Shown here: positions 11,730 through 23,099 of the stretch, piece by piece | Position numbering within the stretch: position 1 is the first letter of the stretch | How the letters are laid out: each line of letters starts with the position of its first letter | DNA from: Enoplolaimus lenunculus | Taxonomy: Eukaryota > Nematoda > Enoplea > Enoplida > Thoracostomopsidae | NCBI GenBank assembly: GCA_030248215.1 | Contig: JASANG010002720.1 | Location: 1-64,000, forward strand | Length of the DNA stretch: 64,000 nucleotides | Reading direction: 5' to 3' | Made by a program: the position numbers and the translations under genes | The notes under the pieces: model-generated | The model's database searches: none | Told to the model about the DNA's origin: nothing | What the model saw: the letters and a program-made list of their open reading frames with translations, nothing else

Positions 11730-12184
11730 GAAAACGGTGCGAGGGAAATTCCATTCGTGCAATGTTTTGAAAATACAACTTTTCTTTAAGGTTCCTAAAA
11801 TTTAACCGTTTTAAAGCGTGTTTAAATGATTTTTCTGCGTTTAGTTTAAGCTCGACAAATCGCGTTGAAGGCACAAAAATTCTGAACTTGTGTTTGTTAT
11901 AAGCTTGCCATATTTTTAACAAATTTGGCTAATTTCATATTTTCTGAGATTCAGATGATATTCAGTTCATCACGGCATGGCCGCTGGGGGATACATTTCT
12001 TCATCCCCTCTACATCCGCCACTGAGATATCTTATATTTAAAAATATATCTTCATATATTCATGTGGCGAAAGCCATTTAATTTACCGCATTATTGTGTT
12101 GTGTTTTGAAATGTTGTTTTTAGGACACGCACGAAAAATGGCGAAGTATTTTGACAGTATGTTTTCATGCGCTAAAATTATAAT
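11730..12184. other. Intergenic DNA, nothing recognised
   Basis: AT-rich sequence. A minus-strand frame at 11713-11922 has no domain or splice context. Nothing else could be supported. Confidence 0.4.
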
Positions 12185-12440
12185 TTACCAAAAAAATGAT
12201 ATTCCCGCCAAAAATTGAATTTTTCCGCCAAAATTTGAATTTTCTTCTAGTATTTGAATTTTGCCGCCAAAATTTTAATTTTACAGCCAAAATTTAAATT
12301 TCACAACAAAATTTGATTTTTTGCCAAATTTGAATTTCCCGCCAATATTTAAATTTTCCTGCCAAAATTTAAATTTTCCTGTCAAAATTTAAAGTGTCCG
12401 GCCAAAGTTTGAATTTTTTCGCCAAAATTTGTATATTCCC
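12185..12440 (-). repeat. GGCGGGAAATT-type minisatellite, third array, reverse orientation
   Basis: Roughly twelve imperfect units read as CCGCCAAAATTTGAATTTT on the plus strand. The units are more decayed than those at 9640-10330. Confidence 0.75.
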
Positions 12441-13540
12441 CTTAACGTGTCCCTAGTGTGTCTGTCATATAACAATGTCCACAACATTGTTTTTCAAACA
12501 TGTCCATGTCCTAGACAGTGTTACTGCAAATCAGTTTTGTCCGGATAGGGTTTCCGTGAAACTATAACGTCTGCGACTGGTGGTGACACCATTTGGAAAT
12601 GAAGAGTTCCGATAAAATATAAGCCGGACAAGCTTGTGCTAGTAGTCATTGCCGCAAAATGTCAGATATATATTGTGATGTATCATGAAGTTTGCAGGCG
12701 CACCTTACATGAAAAAATTAGCCAAACCGTTCGCAGGTTCAAATACTCGATCAGCTAACTGCTGTAATATAGAAAGACGTGGGCTTTGTTCACCTTGCCT
12801 ACAACGATAAGGCTTAGGCTAAAGTTTAGGTTAGAAAAAGGTTTACTTATCTTTGTACCTAATTTTTGCATAAGCCTTTGTCTCAGCTTCAACCCAAAGC
12901 TGCCAAAGTGGGTCATGTTCAGTGTACTGTACAACAGAAGCACATATTTCAGGAATAAATCTTACACGATTCAGGGGTCAAGGTTTTCAGCATTTGCTAT
13001 TTATTACGATTTGATAAGCCAGTAACGTCACGCTTATAAATAAAAATCTTTATTTCTATCGTCAAACATGATATTTAAATGATAAAGCTACCGATTACAT
13101 AAGTATTAAAGCTAAAATAGGCGACTGCAGCATATATCGCACCGCGCGTTAGGTTCGTATTCCAAAGCGTGCGTGTGCTTTTATGATTTGCAGAGGACGT
13201 CGCATTTTGAGGAAAAAACATTAATAATTTATCACAAATCTCAAAACTCAGTGATAAGCTATTTGTTTTAAGTAAGTACTTGTCAAGTATATAATTCTGT
13301 TTGAAACTGTGGCTCATGTAAAGCTTAAGAGCGACAGGTTATTTTGTTTCAATGCAATAGAATAAGCTTAAGCTATCAGAGTAATTTATTGCTTTAGGCT
13401 TATGCTTTAGGCTCAGGCTTACGTATAAGCTCATTGTTACGCTTATGCTTTGGCTTAAGCTTTATGCTCATTTTACTGTTACGGCCCTGTCTATACATTG
13501 ACCGTAACTGAAAAGCTAGCAGAATATTTATCCTTTGCGA
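12441..13540. other. Intergenic DNA with two TTAGGC-bearing MITE remnants
   Basis: 12780-12930 has AAGGCTTAGGCTAAAG and related tracts without clear ends. 13330-13503 has TTTAGGCTTATGC-type tracts and ends in ACTGTTACGGCCCTGTCTAT ACATTGACC, which matches the right arm of the family 1 MITEs. Their left ends are not recognisable. No gene was seen. Confidence 0.55.
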
Positions 13541-13545
13541 TTAAA

Positions 13546-13551
13546 TTTATT
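13546..13551 (-). promoter_or_regulatory. AATAAA poly(A) signal of PAPS transporter copy A
   Basis: TTTATT on the plus strand, 76 bp past the stop codon at 13627-13629, reads AATAAA on the coding strand. Its position fits a short 3' UTR. Confidence 0.6.
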
Positions 13552-13626
13552 GCTCAGAATTGATTGCGTTCAGATCATAAGAGCCGTGTTTATTGTCTGT
13601 TTTCAAACCGACCGACATACCCTGCT

Positions 13627-16600
13627 TTAAACCTTTGGTTCCTGGCCGTTTTCTGAACAAGTAATTGAAGCAGCTGCTTTCTTCTCTTGTTGCGCGATAT
13701 ATGTTCGCAACAACAGTGTAGCAAACACAATTGCAACACCAACGATAGCAGATGGTGGTAGCGGGTGTGCGAAAATGAGGCATGATAAAAATATTGACGT
13801 TGCTTGGCGAATTGGCATCATAATCGTGAATGTGACCACACCGAACCAGTTAAGTGTCCAAAAGATAAATAGTTGACCGGTTGCTGAGCAAAGCGAAATG
13901 ACCATCAAATCTCGAACGAATGCAGGATACGTTAACAGAAACGCGATTGCGTCCCACAGTTTCCATTGCAGAATCTAAACGCAATTTCGGGATTGAAAGT
14001 AGGAATGCTTTAAATAGCGACATTTAGTTAATAGCTTATACTTTATGGAGCACACAATTTTAGCATGGCTTTTTTAAACCAAGAGACGTTTCTAGAAAAA
14101 AACCACCTTTAAGTAACTAACGACATCACTGTATTTATTATTGGTAAGTTTTGAAATGAATATATACTCAAGGAAACTGGTGTTTTGATAACATTTTCAA
14201 ACATACTTTAACGATTGGTCAGCGTGTAAATGGCGTGCTCAGAAAGGCAGTTCGTATTGAACCGCAGAATACGAGCATTTATAACTCAAAGCCCCTTTGT
14301 AATTTTGGCAACGGAGATTTTTTGTATTTATTCAGTTGGTTTACACGACAAACTTTAAAATTTAATAGACCGTGGCGGCATCCTTTTCCAAAATATAAGC
14401 TACGCGGATAGGAACCTTTGCTACTCTCAGTACCATATATAACAGAAACTTGTATTAGTTAACCAAAAATGGCTCTAAACACTTGCTTAACAAATTACTA
14501 TTGTGTATATTTTTTAATTGTTTCCACCAGAATAATAAAGTACCTCGGACACCAACGTGAAAAATGACGAAAACGCGTTAACGCCACACATCATTTGGAA
14601 TGACGTCATTGAGTATGTTTTGAATAAATTGCCTTGCCAATTTGATGTAAAGCTATCGAATAAGAGATATCCGGCCATTAGCAAAATTCCGGATATCGTT
14701 GTAACCCGAGCGTCTGCTTCTGGCGATACACCGTCAGATTCGTCTGTGAAGCAAGTTTGAAAATGCAAGTAACGGCTCCAAGGCATCGTTCATGTCCATA
14801 GTTATTACGTTCTCTATGCACAAGTTTCTGTCCTTTATGCAATGCGTAAAAGGGTAGGAGAAAACAAAACGGAACCGGCAAAGGAATAATGATCAAAATA
14901 ACGGAGACTGATACAGAATACAGATATTGAAGTATAAAAGTTTCAAAGATATTTCATTTTTTGCGATTACAATTAAAATATGCCAATATTCACTGGGCTA
15001 TAAACATATAATAGGGGATGCACTCTAATATTTGTAGCATTAAAATAACTCAATTTCCGGTATTTCTATAACGAAAATAAACGCGGAAACGTACGTAGAT
15101 TTTACTGGGAACAGAAAGAGAAACGAATATTTCGATACGCCCTATTTTAATCAAACGAGACGTTACTTCAGTTTTGCCCAAACTAAGATCCTAGTGTCGA
15201 ATGTCAGAATTCGCTTGCTTTTCGAAAAATGTAAATTTTAGCGTCCATCCTCAAAAATTTTGGCCGTTTAAACAACAAAATTGTAATACAAAGGTTTGTA
15301 AAAGACAAAATTTGCAGGGTTAACCTCAAATTTATTAAAGCGTCTTACTTCTGGACCACAAGAATAGTCCAACACCAAACGATAGAACAGACGCGGTAAT
15401 ATACTGGTTCATCGGATATGTTTTCTTCATCACAATTTTGCCCATTAACATCACAGGAATTACTTTTGATACTTTTCCTAAAACAAAAAAACATCGAAAA
15501 CAAACAACAGTTGCAAATATTGAAACTATTATTATTGTAGCATTCCTCCATTTGCATCTTAAATTTTTGCCCGTAAGGACAACAAGGTTGTATTGATAAG
15601 TGTGTGGAATTTCATAAAGTTTCAACGTCCGGTTCGAAAGTCGCACTGTCGCAGAACTTATAATCCCCGTGAGTGTGAGCGAGATATGTATAGTCAAAAG
15701 GAAACGTGCGTAAGAACGATGTATCACGAGAATTGAACTTTCTCGCAACGTCTCCAGTCGAGTGGGAATCACCTTAAGCTAATCCAGCAGCATTAAACTA
15801 ACTTTCTAGATTATCTAAACTAACGGGTATGTTTACGCTTATGCTCATTTAAAATGTTACATGTAAAACATAAAAGTATGCTAGCCTAAACTTACAATTC
15901 TAGTGTAGTCAAAGCCGCGCAGACAGAGATGGGGGCTCCCCCCTAACTTCAAAGTGGGCCCCAACGTAGTGGTAGATCCGTAATTTCCTTGTGTTTAATG
16001 TGATGTTCTCGCTCGTCCAAAAAACAGTTTCACAGAAAAAATGATGGATGTACAAAGTGGCCGTATGGTTTAAAAAGAATCACCCTTCGCGCCAGCGCAA
16101 TTTTTTTGACATTTTCTGCTAAAGTAGCTAAACAGCTCACGTTTTAGGTCCAAGCTTTTACAATCTTCATATGTTCTAACCAGAGGAGACAGCACACGCA
16201 CACCTCACTCCAAAACTGTTTTCGGGCCTCTTTAGGGATGCGGCCCCAAGGGGGTATGAGGGTGGCTACACCGGTTCTGAGTTTACTTAGTTCCTCAAGC
16301 CATGTAAAGTTTACTTAAACTAATATTCAAGTTTAGTTACGCTATAATTTCAGTTTTTAGGAATTATATAGTGTAAATTTGCGTTTTCTGTATGCACTAA
16401 ACTGATGTTCGTTGCTTTAATTAATTGACAATACACGGTAACCATATAGCGATATAAATGAGATGTAAGCATATAAAGGCAGTAAACCGAACCATATTAT
16501 CTCAATCAACCATTGGTACTACTTATAAAGTGCAGAAACTTTTGCTTTGTTGCTGACCGTAGAACTTACCTAGGACTTGTGTTGGAAAACTGATAAACTT

Positions 16601-19600
16601 CAGTGCTTCATATTGACACCAACTACTGAAGATGTTTGACAACGAGGCAAACGAATACTTATACAACGGTGCACTGTGCGGTTTGTTACGTTCGGTGACC
16701 CATATTATACAGCCAGACAAACAAAATGCTGGAAAAAACGAAAAGTTCCGGAACGCAGGAGCGATTCATTTGTCAGGGTTTGAATCATGGATGCAGCAGC
16801 TAATCCCAAAACGGAGCGGCCACAAATCCGACGTAAGAGTTCTATATTTGGTTGGAATCCCGGAGCCAAATTTCAGACAGAGTCGTTGAAAAACTTTGTA
16901 AGCGAAGCGAGCTAGCATCAAGTGCAAGTTTTGCGTTAAAGGTTTACAGTTCCAACGTTTAGTTTTGGTGTGGATTTTAGGAAAGGGTCTCGACTGACAC
17001 CCCAAGACAGCCTTGTTTCCGTATGCTTGCAAACTTGTAAGACGAAAGTAGTAAATACACCTTATTATATTCACAGGTGTAAAAGTGGTTCAAATAGTTG
17101 CACTTAGTCACGATAATTGTCGTATTTGCTTTCCTGCGGTAACATTCAGTGTCAAGTAGTCGTTTTACGAAAACTAATTTTGCTTATTTCATATATCAAC
17201 TGTGTACTTAAATAGAGATCAAATCATGAATATGTGTGCCTACTTGAAAAATTTTGGTTTCCAATAGAAAATTTAAAGAAAGCAATTTCAAGTGTTCAGC
17301 AAAGAACTGCACTTGCAACCGAAGACATGACAGTGCTCAGGTTGCCACTAATTAGCACCCCGTAGGGACTTGCCTTATTGCGTACTTCACTCGAATTGAG
17401 TCAGCAAAATTCTACACATGCTAGGATCATACAGTAGGCCCCTATCACCCACATGGGGGCTCGCTAGGCGTACACTTATTGCGCAGCGTTCCACTTTAGC
17501 AACAAACGAATATTCACCACATTGTCTATATGCTTCAACTACTTTCGCTACCTGTACAAATGAATTGCTAACTTAACCCCTTCTCACATTGAGTTGCTTA
17601 TAGGCAACTCAGCGCAGTGTATATACGTTAAATAATATATATCGCACCGTGTTTAACAATTGCAACACGTATACATAGTACTAAATCACCACAAGACGTG
17701 AGAGCCCACTCGGGCTCGAGCGTCAAGCTCCTATAGCTGAGTGGTGATGGTAAACGCCTCCCAGTCCAGTCACTGGAGTCCGAATCCTAGCATAAAACTA
17801 GGTCTCAGGGGAAATAGAAAATATTCATGTGAGAAAGGGTTAATGCTTGCAACAATGCCAAGTACCTGAAAGTCGATTGCACAAGACTAAAAATTGAGAA
17901 TCGCGGAAGCGACTAGTTTGGATTAGATCACCGGTTTGCACTTGGTAGTCTTTTGTCATGATTTTTTCCTAAAAATTGATTTTTATTAAAAACCTGAAAC
18001 CCAGATACTTGCTATACGTGTAGTCCTAACAATTTTCATGTATAAGCGGCCGTAACGAAGGGGGACGGGGGTGCTCAGCCATTCCTGGAAAAACTTTGGT
18101 CCCCCTAGAAAGTTTTCAACCTTTCCTGTATGTCTACGAAAACCTTTGTATACCCCTGCTCAAAAGTTTAGCAACCTCCCACCAGCAAGGTGAGCTTGTC
18201 GACTGCGGGGGGCCTGTTCTTCAAAACCACAAATAAAAGTACACCTCAAGTTAATATTGGTGTAAAACCGTTTCACTTACTTGCATAATACCCCAAATCA
18301 AATATGATCCTAACAATCCGGCCATACAAAAGAACAGCCAAAGATGTTCGATGATCAAAGCTTTCCAACCGATCGGTGAAACTCCTTGAATCCCAGGAGG
18401 TCCTGTCGATGCAACAGCGGCGGATTTAGTAATGAAAGGAAGGTCGTGAGCAGAAGCGTTTGCATTTTCGCCATTATAAAATGCGTATATGAAGCGTTGA
18501 AATCGAGTTACATGAATTGTTGAACCTGAAAAATGCAAATGTATTGCTAATCAACATCATTAACCAGGAAGCGGTGACGGCTCTTGTGCGCATTCCCCCA
18601 TGTATATGGTTAAGACCTTGGCTTAGGTAAAGGTTTATGTTTTAGGAATAGGCAAGCTTTTCCTAACTTAAACCTGAACCTAAACCTTTACACGACACTA
18701 AGCCTAAGTCTAAGCGTATTATGTGTGGGGTAAACTGTACGAAAACCGAGGTGACAAATTTAATAGGGTTTGCTACGGAAAATGTTCAAAAAGTTTCAAA
18801 AAATTAATTTTATGTAGCGAAGCTTTTAACTGACTTAGCAAAATGTTGAACCTAAATTATACGGTTTACTCGACGAACCTTTTGCATTAAATCATTTAGC
18901 CATATTCTCAGGTGTGCATAGCACCTGTCGCTTTTTGTTAAATAGGTTTTGTGAGTAGAGTTTAATTGTTGTAAGTTTGAAGGATACTGTATTGACCCGA
19001 ATAAGGGGGTAATAAGAGGGGGTCCCCATTTTCAGTCCCGATCAATAGAAGTTCGTATCCCTAATAAGAGTCCGTAAGCGGATAGAGTCCTTAAACCTTA
19101 ATTAGAGTCCATAAATGTCAATTATCCCAAATTCTAGCCCATAAATGACTCCAGGTCCAAATAATTTGACTTCGAAACTTTAAAGCGTACTTAAGTTTTG
19201 AAAGTACATTCCAACGTATAATCTTGCATTATAGCTCAAGCTATTGACACAACACAAACAAACATTAAATTCAACGGATAGTTGCAGTACCGGATATATA
19301 TCAGTAACGAAGGGTGGCGGAGCGTGGGTTAAAAATAAATAACAGTCCGTAACCGAATAACAAGAAGGGGTACCCTCTGGAGAGGCCAAATAAATATCAG
19401 TCCCCCTCTTATTCGGGTAAATACAGTACGCGTTCCGAACGTGTGTATAGTGTTTTCTGCAAACATTTCTGATCTTTTTTAGTTGATTAATATGTAATTC
19501 GTATCTATTTTGACTAATGTGTGTGGCGCCTATTCCCAGATAGGGATAAGTCACACCTTTAAAATCGATGAAACGTTACGCTTCGAAATTTGCTAAAAAT

Positions 19601-20323
19601 AGCTGCATGTACCCTGCTACTCGGTAAAATTTCAAATTCTCAGATGTGTCAGGTTGAATACTTAAGCACCAATTACTTACCCCTATTCACACGTGCAAGT
19701 TTTTGCAGCAAAATCTTGCACGTGCAACTTGCATGTGCAACTTTGGTCACAAAACAGCTTTGAAGTTCTTGCGGCTGCAATTTATTCACAGGAATTCATG
19801 CTATTGAATTTAATTCACACCTGAGAACACAGCTGCAAGTCGCTTGAATTTCTTGCACCTGCAGTTTGATTGGTTAATCGGAATGTTTCTTTGAAAACAG
19901 TTGCAGCTGCAAGTATTTCGTGCAAGTTGCAGCTGCGAGTTCTTTCTGCAAACACTTGCACGTGTAAATGGGGCTTAACAGATAACATATGCCTAATATA
20001 GTGAAGATATGGTTACTGATACAAGTCTTCTTAAACTCTAAATTTCGTAGTATTTAGCGCTTGAGATATTCGATTTGATTATACGGCTTCTGGAAAAAAA
20101 TCGAAAAATTGTGAAAAATATTTTGTCCGTGATGGAATGAACACAATGCTCGCTTACTCGCGAAAAATTTCCGCGTTTCCAAATATTTGTAGCAAGCATA
20201 TGCAATTGCAAACATAAACAAATACGTCATGCTGTTTGCAAATAGACGAACAAGCCAAAATTCGCTATCCAACACGGTATCACGAAAGCGAAGCATGTGG
20301 TGTCTCCAGTTTACAGGATCCAT
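13627..20323 (-). CDS. PAPS transporter 1 (SLC35B2-like), copy A
   Basis: A Golgi nucleotide-sugar-transporter-family protein that should import 3'-phosphoadenosine 5'-phosphosulfate for sulfation. I modelled seven exons: 20158-20323, 18281-18525, 17866-17968, 16570-16728, 15349-15477, 14544-14743 and 13627-13974. All have GT/AG borders. Their sum is 1350 nt, giving 449 aa (human SLC35B2 has 432). Landmarks in order are [35 protein letters not shown] with [31 protein letters not shown] (about 213-236), [13 protein letters not shown] (about 291-303), [13 protein letters not shown] and [12 protein letters not shown], a run typical of this transporter. Several hydrophobic segments are visible. 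The C-terminus ends EPKV, recalling the QKV end of the human protein. The start is the first ATG of exon 1. A SINE lies 22 bp past the exon 3 donor. The neighbour copy B shares every intron position. Confidence 0.93.
17653..17843 (+). mobile_element. tRNA-derived SINE, copy 2, in an intron of PAPS transporter copy A
   Basis: It is close to identical to the copy at 10613-10802, including the leader, A box TAGCTGAGTGGT, B box GAGTCCGAATCC (one change) and the tail. It is antisense to the host gene and ends 22 bp before the end of exon 3 (17866), that is, just inside the intron next to the splice donor. Confidence 0.75.
18048..18230. mobile_element. Decayed 'GTAGCCAG/GTAACG' GC-rich MITE-like repeat in intron
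   Basis: GGCCGTAACGAAGGGGGACG at the left and an AGCAAGGTGAGCTTGTC segment at the right, with CCCCTAGAAAGTTTTC inside, resemble the repeats at 21920, 23692, 24003 and 29364. The ends are too decayed to fix. Confidence 0.4.
18600..18740. repeat. TTAGGC-bearing repeat remnant in intron 1 of copy A
   Basis: Degenerate TTAGG/CCTAA tracts (GGCTTAGGTAAAGG, CCTAAACC, AAGCCTAAGTC) read in both orientations around a centre near 18655, giving a fold-back form. Terminal repeats of family 1 are not clear. Confidence 0.45.
18985..19428. mobile_element. TA-flanked MITE (family 2), about 444 bp
   Basis: The left end TACTGTATTGACCCGAATAA is the inverted complement of the right end CTTATTCGGGTAAATACAGTA. 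TA stands at both borders, as Tc1/mariner-type elements leave. A shorter relative is at 29627-29924, a fragment at 7938-7980 and an inverted fragment near 35865-35930. It is non-coding. Confidence 0.8.
19680..19973. mobile_element. MITE with ACACGTGCAAG terminal repeats (family 6)
   Basis: The left end CCCCTATTCACACGTGCAAG pairs with the right end CTTGCACGTGTAAATGGGG. Inside are several copies of CTTGCAGCTGCAA-like palindromes. Relatives lie at 10930-11060 and 39136-39230. It lies in intron 1 of PAPS transporter copy A. Confidence 0.7.
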
Positions 20324-20880
20324 TTTAAACTTTAAAATTTCTGATCTTAAAGTTATATTTAATTTTTTATTCGAAAAATAAACTGTAAAATCTGTTAGAC
20401 CAAAACCAGCATTACGTTAACATGATTATTTGCAATAACAAAGACATCAGACAGAATACTGTAGTTCGTTTGAAACATTTATGCTTCATAGCTTTAAAAA
20501 TAATTAACCACTTCAGGTTAAGCTAAATGTAAAATGAAAAATACAATTTCAGCGCATAACAGAACTGTTATGTGATATATAGTTCATGTAGTCAATTTTT
20601 AAACTGAACATTTTATATTTTGGTCCAGGAACGAGTTACATATTGTAATTCAAAGCATTTGGCTTTTTACGCACAGTAATTCAGACTTCCACTGATTCAG
20701 ACTGATCTTAATACTGTAGCACAAAATGCTAGTTGCAACATTTTGCTGTATTATTTTAAAACGGACAACGATGCAGTTGTGTCTAGATCTGATATCAGTT
20801 CTGCGAAAAATGTGCTAACTGGAATGAAATACTAAAAAAATTAGGTTACTCTTTAAAGAGCACAATTTTTGCGTCCCATA
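20324..20880. other. Upstream flank of PAPS transporter copy A
   Basis: AT-rich, about 0.5 kb between the start codon of copy A and the nested transposon cluster. A promoter is expected here, but no TATA or initiator could be assigned. Confidence 0.35.
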
Positions 20881-20888
20881 TATCACTT

Positions 20889-21475
20889 CTAATATATGGA
20901 ACAAGGCCGTAACAGTAGCATAAGCATATTGCTAAGTAATGGCGGATCCATGGGGGGCCACACCGACCGTGCCCCCCAGCAGCATCACGACAAAAATTAT
21001 ATAGTGTCAATTGCTGTGCTACGCTGTTTATTTCTCTGTTTTGTACACAATAGTACAAGCACGCTTTAAAGTTTCGAACTCACCTCTATGTGGCCTGGAG
21101 CCATTTATGCGCTACAAATATGGATAATAGACGTTTATGGACTCTAACACGGGTTTAAGGACTCTATTCGCTTTAACGGACTCTTATTAGGGATATGGAC
21201 TCCTATTAATTGGGATTCAAAATGGGGACCCACTCCCCCTCTTATTTGGGTCACTACAGTATGGGTTAAAAATAAGTTTATTACCTGTGAAATTTTGGGC
21301 CCCCCCATTTTGAGATCCTGGATCCGCCACTGTTGCTAAGGTTTAAGCCTAAGCCTAATCGTAAAAAACGATATTATACATAAGGATAAGTCTTACCAAA
21401 AAATTAGCCTAAAGCTTAGGCTTATTGTATTGCAGTCCCCCAGAAAAACTTTTTACCCTTATCGTTATGGGGCCC
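20889..21475. mobile_element. Family 1 TTAGGC MITE split by a nested insertion
   Basis: The left arm (TATATGGAACAAGGCCGTAA, then CAGTAGCATAAGCATATT) matches the left arms of the copies at 38057 and 40672. The right part, after 21333, resumes with GGTTTAAGCCTAAGCCTAAT, TAGCCTAAAGCTTAGGC and a GTTATGGGGCCC end. The break between them is the insertion at 20937-21332. Confidence 0.7.
20937..21332. mobile_element. hAT-like MITE (family 3), long form, nested in a family 1 copy
   Basis: Ends TAATGGCGGATCC and GGATCCGCCACTG are inverted. TTGCTAAG stands immediately on both sides as a perfect 8-bp target duplication. It is reverse oriented and otherwise similar to 31009-31385, including an internal segment with AGTGACCCAAATAAGAGG (on the reverse strand) that recalls family 2. 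It is non-coding. Confidence 0.88.
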
Positions 21476-21487
21476 CTCTGTCACAAA

Positions 21488-21846
21488 CTAAACAACGATG
21501 TTCGAAGCCATATTCAAAACGGTGGTGTAGCACGTATTGCCATAAGGCAGCATGATCTGATAAGGGCAAACTCTGACCTCTGATATTCCACACGGTGTAA
21601 CTGAGTGGTTAAATGAAAAACATGTGCTGAATTTAGAAACATGGCAATTCATTTGCCCAAAAGCATGAGTTATTTTCAACTGGCAGGTGTTGTTAGACAC
21701 ATTCAAAACCAGACCACCGGTAAGATGTGTCCGTACGAGTTTTTGGAAGGTGAGCGGTTCGTTTTCGTGCATGCTTTTCCATTTTGGGCGGTAAGACCCA
21801 TCGTATAAAATATACGTTTGTTGTGGAGGTTACTGATTATGAAAAT
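21488..21846 (-). CDS. Unassigned cysteine-rich candidate exon
   Basis: An open frame on the minus strand, read from about 21835 through an ATG at 21772 to TAG at 21488, looks better than chance. It has even codon use and seven regularly spaced cysteines between residues 29 and 81 of the ATG-started peptide (CQLKI, NCHV, TCFSF, PCGI, VCPY, TCYT), with two N-glycosylation-type sites (NVSN and NNT region; FNHS). This suggests an extracellular or luminal segment. I do not recognise the family. Splice sites are not clear: a TTCATAATCAG acceptor upstream is followed directly by an in-frame TAA. It may be an exon of an unrecognised gene together with 22432-23055, a gene remnant, or chance. Confidence 0.3.
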
Positions 21847-21919
21847 CAACGTGTGCTGGATATAAATAGCACATAAAATGTACCCAATTGCATGCTTTGT
21901 TTAAAACAGTATCGATCAA

Positions 21920-22090
21920 CTACGGACCGGTAGCCAGAGGTGAGCCACCACGGGCACCGCACCACTGGACGAGTTTTGTCCACTTAGAAAATTTGCAACC
22001 TTGCTTGTAAAGTCTTCGAAATACCTTGTATGCTGCTCCTGAAAAGCCCCTCCTTGGGCCTGATCGACAATAGATTGAAGCTGAGTTAAA
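21920..22090. mobile_element. Decayed 'GGTAGCCAG' MITE-like repeat
   Basis: GGACCGGTAGCCAGAGGTGA at the left resembles the ends at 24003 (GGCCCGTAGCCAG) and 29364. The interior GGGCACCGCACC and GAAAAGCCCCTCC are GC-rich as in the relatives. The right end is not fixed. Confidence 0.45.
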
Positions 22091-22431
22091 AATGATTTGC
22101 TGGACCAGAAAAAAGTAATGCGTCAAAACATCTAATATATGAATATTGTTTTTTGTAATTCTGAAAATTTTTCCATTTTCAGAAGAACGAAACACGACAA
22201 TTTTTTTAAACGACGATATAATTAACCACAGCAATTTTTGGTTGTTTACGGCAACAAAGGTACGACTTTTATTGCGTTCCCATTATCTGTTTTCAAGTTT
22301 AACTGCCATTTTTTACACCGTTCATCTGTAAATGTACACATGTCGAGTTATAGTGTGCACATTTTGATGCAAAATGTTATATTACGAAACAACAAAATAT
22401 TATACACCAAAACTGCGTCTAAGTACATCTA

Positions 22432-23058
22432 GTAGGCATTTTTTGAAATTGAAAACAAGTAAAACGCAAAAAATAACAGTACTAAAATACAGAACAGAAT
22501 AGTTATGGCAGTTGTGGCTATTACTACGAAGAAATTGGTTACTTCTGCGTTTTTTAAGTTTAGTAAGGCTGACGCTGTACGTGTCGTGCGGTACTGTCCG
22601 CGCCGGCGTCGGACGATCACGGACGCCGTTCGACAGTGACGGACGGCGGTCGGCGTCATCAAATATTATAGCCCCACCCTTAATTTAAAAGGTATACGTG
22701 TGACGTGACGTGTTTCTGTAACAAGCCAGCTGTGACAAGTACGGATCTGAAACGCAAACATTGTAGCAACATACAATTTGAGAGAATGCACTTAGTTGTG
22801 AAGCTGAGAACAAACGGATTCTACAGTTGTCCACGTCCTATCATCAACTAAAACGATAGTTTGCAATTGGCAGCTGCGCTCGTTAATTACCTCCGTTGGG
22901 CCTAGCTTATACACTGCAATGCGATATTCAGGGCGGTGCTCATACAGCAGCACGGCAGCTATTTGCAATGGCAACCGACAACGCGGATATAATGGTGTTC
23001 TGTGGTGACTGCAGTCTAACATTTTTACGTCCTGTAGTCGATAGTCTAAATCCACACA
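22432..23058 (-). CDS. Unassigned candidate exons with a C-terminal membrane segment
   Basis: Two minus-strand pieces look coding but were not recognised. The first (about 22815-23058) encodes a soluble segment with MLDCSHHRTPLYPRC, LIAAVLLYEHRPEY-like and WTTVESVC stretches, and is followed by a nematode-like donor GTTTGT. The second (about 22432-22522) follows an acceptor-like AAAAAACGCAG and encodes one strongly hydrophobic helix (FFVVIATTAITILF onward) and a short tail KNAY before TAG, as at the end of a type I membrane protein. The join between them is not proven, and the region between is a CpG-rich tract. It could be part of a gene with 21488-21846 or chance. Confidence 0.25.
22565..22660. 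repeat. CpG-rich tract with CGTCCG/CGGACG repeats
   Basis: GACGGACG, CACGGACGCCG, CGGCGTCGGACG and CGGACGGCGGTCGGCGTC recur within 95 bp. They make a local GC and CpG island in an otherwise AT-rich region, with several short inverted pairs. Function unknown. Confidence 0.6.
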
Positions 23059-23099
23059 CCTCGTCTATATTAGTGTCTTTTTGTTAAATGGTGAACTTA

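Noticed and set aside
16766-17074. Minus-strand frame between two exons of PAPS transporter copy A
   Set aside because: It has no transporter similarity; the missing segment of the protein is instead encoded by 17866-17968.
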